DNA of 64,000 bases, taken from positions 348,478 to 412,477 of the forward strand of contig CAVPHF010000032.1 in NCBI GenBank assembly GCA_963704155.1. The letters run 5' to 3'. The notes under the pieces were generated by a model. The model did no database searches and was not told the origin of the DNA. It saw only the letters and a program-made list of their open reading frames with translations. The position numbers and the translations under genes are program-made. This document shows, piece by piece, positions 62,463 to 64,000 of this stretch. Every line of letters begins with the position of its first letter. The stretch's first letter is position 1. The DNA is from Thiohalocapsa sp963704155. GTDB taxonomy: Bacteria; Pseudomonadota; Gammaproteobacteria; Chromatiales; Chromatiaceae.

Positions 62463-63752
62463 TTGTCACCAAGGCTGACAGTCGCGACACTGGCTGTGCT
62501 CTCATTCTTTATGTGCTGGCAAACCGCCTTCGCGGAGAACGCAGAGCAGGGCGCCTCCCGCACCGGGGCGCCGGTGCAAACTGCTTTTGACCATGACCCT
62601 TTCAGCGGCCCCCGAGCGGTGTCCACGATCCTGCGCGATGATCGCGAGGAGAAGGCGGATCTACTCAATCTCAATGTCCTCAAAGCGTGGGAAGGATGGA
62701 AGGCCGGTATCGCCGAGAGCACAGGGCTCAGCTTCGGCGGCGATTACCTCGCAGTGGGTTTCGCCGCGACCGACAGCCTCGGCGACGACACCTCGGCCTC
62801 TGGGGTCGCGCGCTTCTTTGGCTCCTGGGAGTTGCTGAACCGCGGCGCGGCGAACACCGGCAGCGTTGAGTTCAAGATCGAAAACCGGCACGCCTACACC
62901 GACATCCCGCCGTCTGCCTTCGGCGTCGATGTCGGGTTTGTCGGTACGCCAGAACCCGTCTTCAACAACGACGGCTTTCGCGCGACCACTTTCTATTGGA
63001 AGCAGGACTTCGCCGACGACCGCGCTGTCTTGCGTCTCGGCTTTCTTGATATGAAGGAATATTTCGATGGTTACGCGTTGGCTAGTCCTTGGACCGGCTT
63101 TCTCAATCTCGCCTTTACGGTCGGCTCAAACACGATGATCGTGTTGCCGGACGCCGCGCTTGGCGCGATGGTCGGCGGCTATCTGACCGACAACATTTAT
63201 GCGGCAGCCAGCATCATGGACGCCGGTTACCAGCCGACATCCATGTTCGACGGCTTCGATACCTTCTTCGGTGACTTCAACACCTTCAAGACCGCGGAGA
63301 TCGGGATCACCGGAGGTGGCAAGCGATTTTTGTTCGACAATGCGCATATCGCGGTCTGGCAGCAGGATGAGAGTGACGTTAGCGGCGTGCAGCGCGGATG
63401 GGGCGTCAATGTCTCTGTCTCCCGTGTTGTGGCCGAGCACTGGTTGCCGTTCTTGCGTGCCGCTTGGGCCCATGAAGGCGGGGGCCTTTACGATAGGTCG
63501 GTGAGCGGCGGTTTTGGATACCAGAACAAGCCCGGCGGCAACCAGCTCGGCGTCGGCCTCAACTGGGGCCGCCCTAATTCGGATACGTTCGGGGTCGACC
63601 TCAACGACCAGTGGATAAGCGAGGTCTACTACAGGGTCCAGCTTACCGAGAACCTTCAGATCACGCCCAACCTGCAAATCGTTGTGAATCCGGCTTTGAA
63701 CCCCGCGGACGCTCTCGCCTTGTTCGGATTGCGAGCCCGAGTGACGTTCTGA
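62463..63752 (+). CDS. OprB-family carbohydrate porin
   Basis: About 429 residues from TTG 62463, chosen because it begins a normal signal peptide (SPRLTVATLAVLSFFMCWQT then AFA|ENA); an ATG at 62298 would place 55 extra residues before it. Barrel segments: LSFGGDYLAVGFAATDSLGD, GSVEFKIENRHAYTDIPP, FYWKQDFADDRAVLRLGFLD, and C-terminal NLQITPNLQIVVNPALNPAD ... RARVTF ending in Phe. This belongs to the OprB superfamily but to a different branch from the PTS-linked porin at 22.7 kb. No transport genes beside it in the window. Confidence 0.85.
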   Translation: MSPRLTVATLAVLSFFMCWQTAFAENAEQGASRTGAPVQTAFDHDPFSGPRAVSTILRDDREEKADLLNLNVLKAWEGWKAGIAESTGLSFGGDYLAVGFAATDSLGDDTSASGVARFFGSWELLNRGAANTGSVEFKIENRHAYTDIPPSAFGVDVGFVGTPEPVFNNDGFRATTFYWKQDFADDRAVLRLGFLDMKEYFDGYALASPWTGFLNLAFTVGSNTMIVLPDAALGAMVGGYLTDNIYAAASIMDAGYQPTSMFDGFDTFFGDFNTFKTAEIGITGGGKRFLFDNAHIAVWQQDESDVSGVQRGWGVNVSVSRVVAEHWLPFLRAAWAHEGGGLYDRSVSGGFGYQNKPGGNQLGVGLNWGRPNSDTFGVDLNDQWISEVYYRVQLTENLQITPNLQIVVNPALNPADALALFGLRARVTF

Positions 63753-63850
63753 TCTTTTGACACGGCCTTGCGGCGAAAGATGATTTGCTTTATCGTCGAA
63801 ACATGTTATCGCCGAAGCAAGGTTTACTTCCAAAAAAAGAGGAAAACAAC

Positions 63851-64000
63851 ATGAACAAAATCGTACCTAAAGATGAGCTAGTCAATTTTATAGGGACCAA
63901 GGTTGAACCAACCGGATGGTATGAAGTTACGCAGGAACGCATCAACGAATTCGCCCACTGCACAGGCGATAACTACTTCATGCATGTTGATCCCGAAAGA
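63851..64000 (+). CDS. MaoC-like dehydratase (5' part, runs off the window)
   Basis: The first 50 codons from ATG 63851 (AGAGGA eight bases upstream). TGWYEVTQERINEFAHCTGD, then NYFMHVDPER is the start of a hotdog MaoC/NodN-type (R)-enoyl-CoA hydratase: the catalytic Asp and His lie in CTGDNYFMHVD, although most members read D-x2-W-I-H. Lower G+C than the rest. The remainder is outside the window. Confidence 0.85.
   Translation, partial: MNKIVPKDELVNFIGTKVEPTGWYEVTQERINEFAHCTGDNYFMHVDPER

Overview
The window is high-G+C DNA from a gammaproteobacterium. The order pilB-pilC-pilD-coaE, the crr-ptsH-ptsI fusion next to a ptsG homologue, a fatty-acid cis/trans isomerase and FixL/FixJ-type regulators all fit this. 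A purple-sulphur (Chromatiales-like) relative is a reasonable guess, but no 16S or photosynthesis gene is present to prove it. I see no rRNA, tRNA or CRISPR array.

Layout. 0.2-4.2 kb: an outer-membrane barrel, a globin, a universal stress protein and an output-less HBM/HAMP sensor. 4.8-11.9 kb: a phosphate island with a PhoU-like DUF47 protein, a PiT phosphate transporter split by a +1 frameshift, a P-loop protein, an unusual FHA-like/PPP-phosphatase fusion, and a UspA-Na/Pi-cotransporter pair preceded by a three-repeat Pho-box-like array. 12.0-14.7 kb: marC-chrA-CDF metal/ion genes on the minus strand. 14.9-19.3 kb: small exported proteins, a frameshifted cis/trans isomerase and a decayed stretch. 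19.3-22.1 kb: N-formylglutamate amidohydrolase, a transglutaminase-like protein and a lower-G+C N5-carboxyethyl-ornithine synthase-like gene beside an IS630 remnant. 22.7-28.9 kb: a complete glucose-type PTS (OprB porin, EIIA-HPr-EI fusion, EIICB with an extra soluble insert). 28.9-33.6 kb: type IV pilus assembly genes with coaE and the tail of an LpxH-like phosphoesterase. 33.8-47.6 kb: mostly housekeeping metabolism (NYN/cold-shock protein, acs, a molybdopterin oxidoreductase, family-4 UDG, leuA, htpG, pgm).

48-64 kb is a decayed accessory zone. Three toxin genes are broken (ParE-like frameshifted, VapC-like reduced to its first 15 codons, PIN reduced to its C-terminal half), while two AbrB-type antitoxin genes remain open. 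The zone also holds a phospholipid-synthesis operon (CDP-alcohol transferase, PlsC, CdsA), a sensor kinase with a frameshifted FixJ-type regulator and a 92-bp tandem duplication, an MscS pseudogene, an IS91 remnant, an intact IS4-family element whose transposase start codon lies in a hairpin, and a truncated REP-associated transposase flanked by three copies of its presumed REP element. The window ends inside a MaoC-like hydratase gene.

Several genes (PiT, cis/trans isomerase, FixJ) are each interrupted by a single-base indel. These may be real decay, programmed frameshifting (most arguable for PiT) or assembly error; the sequence alone cannot separate these.
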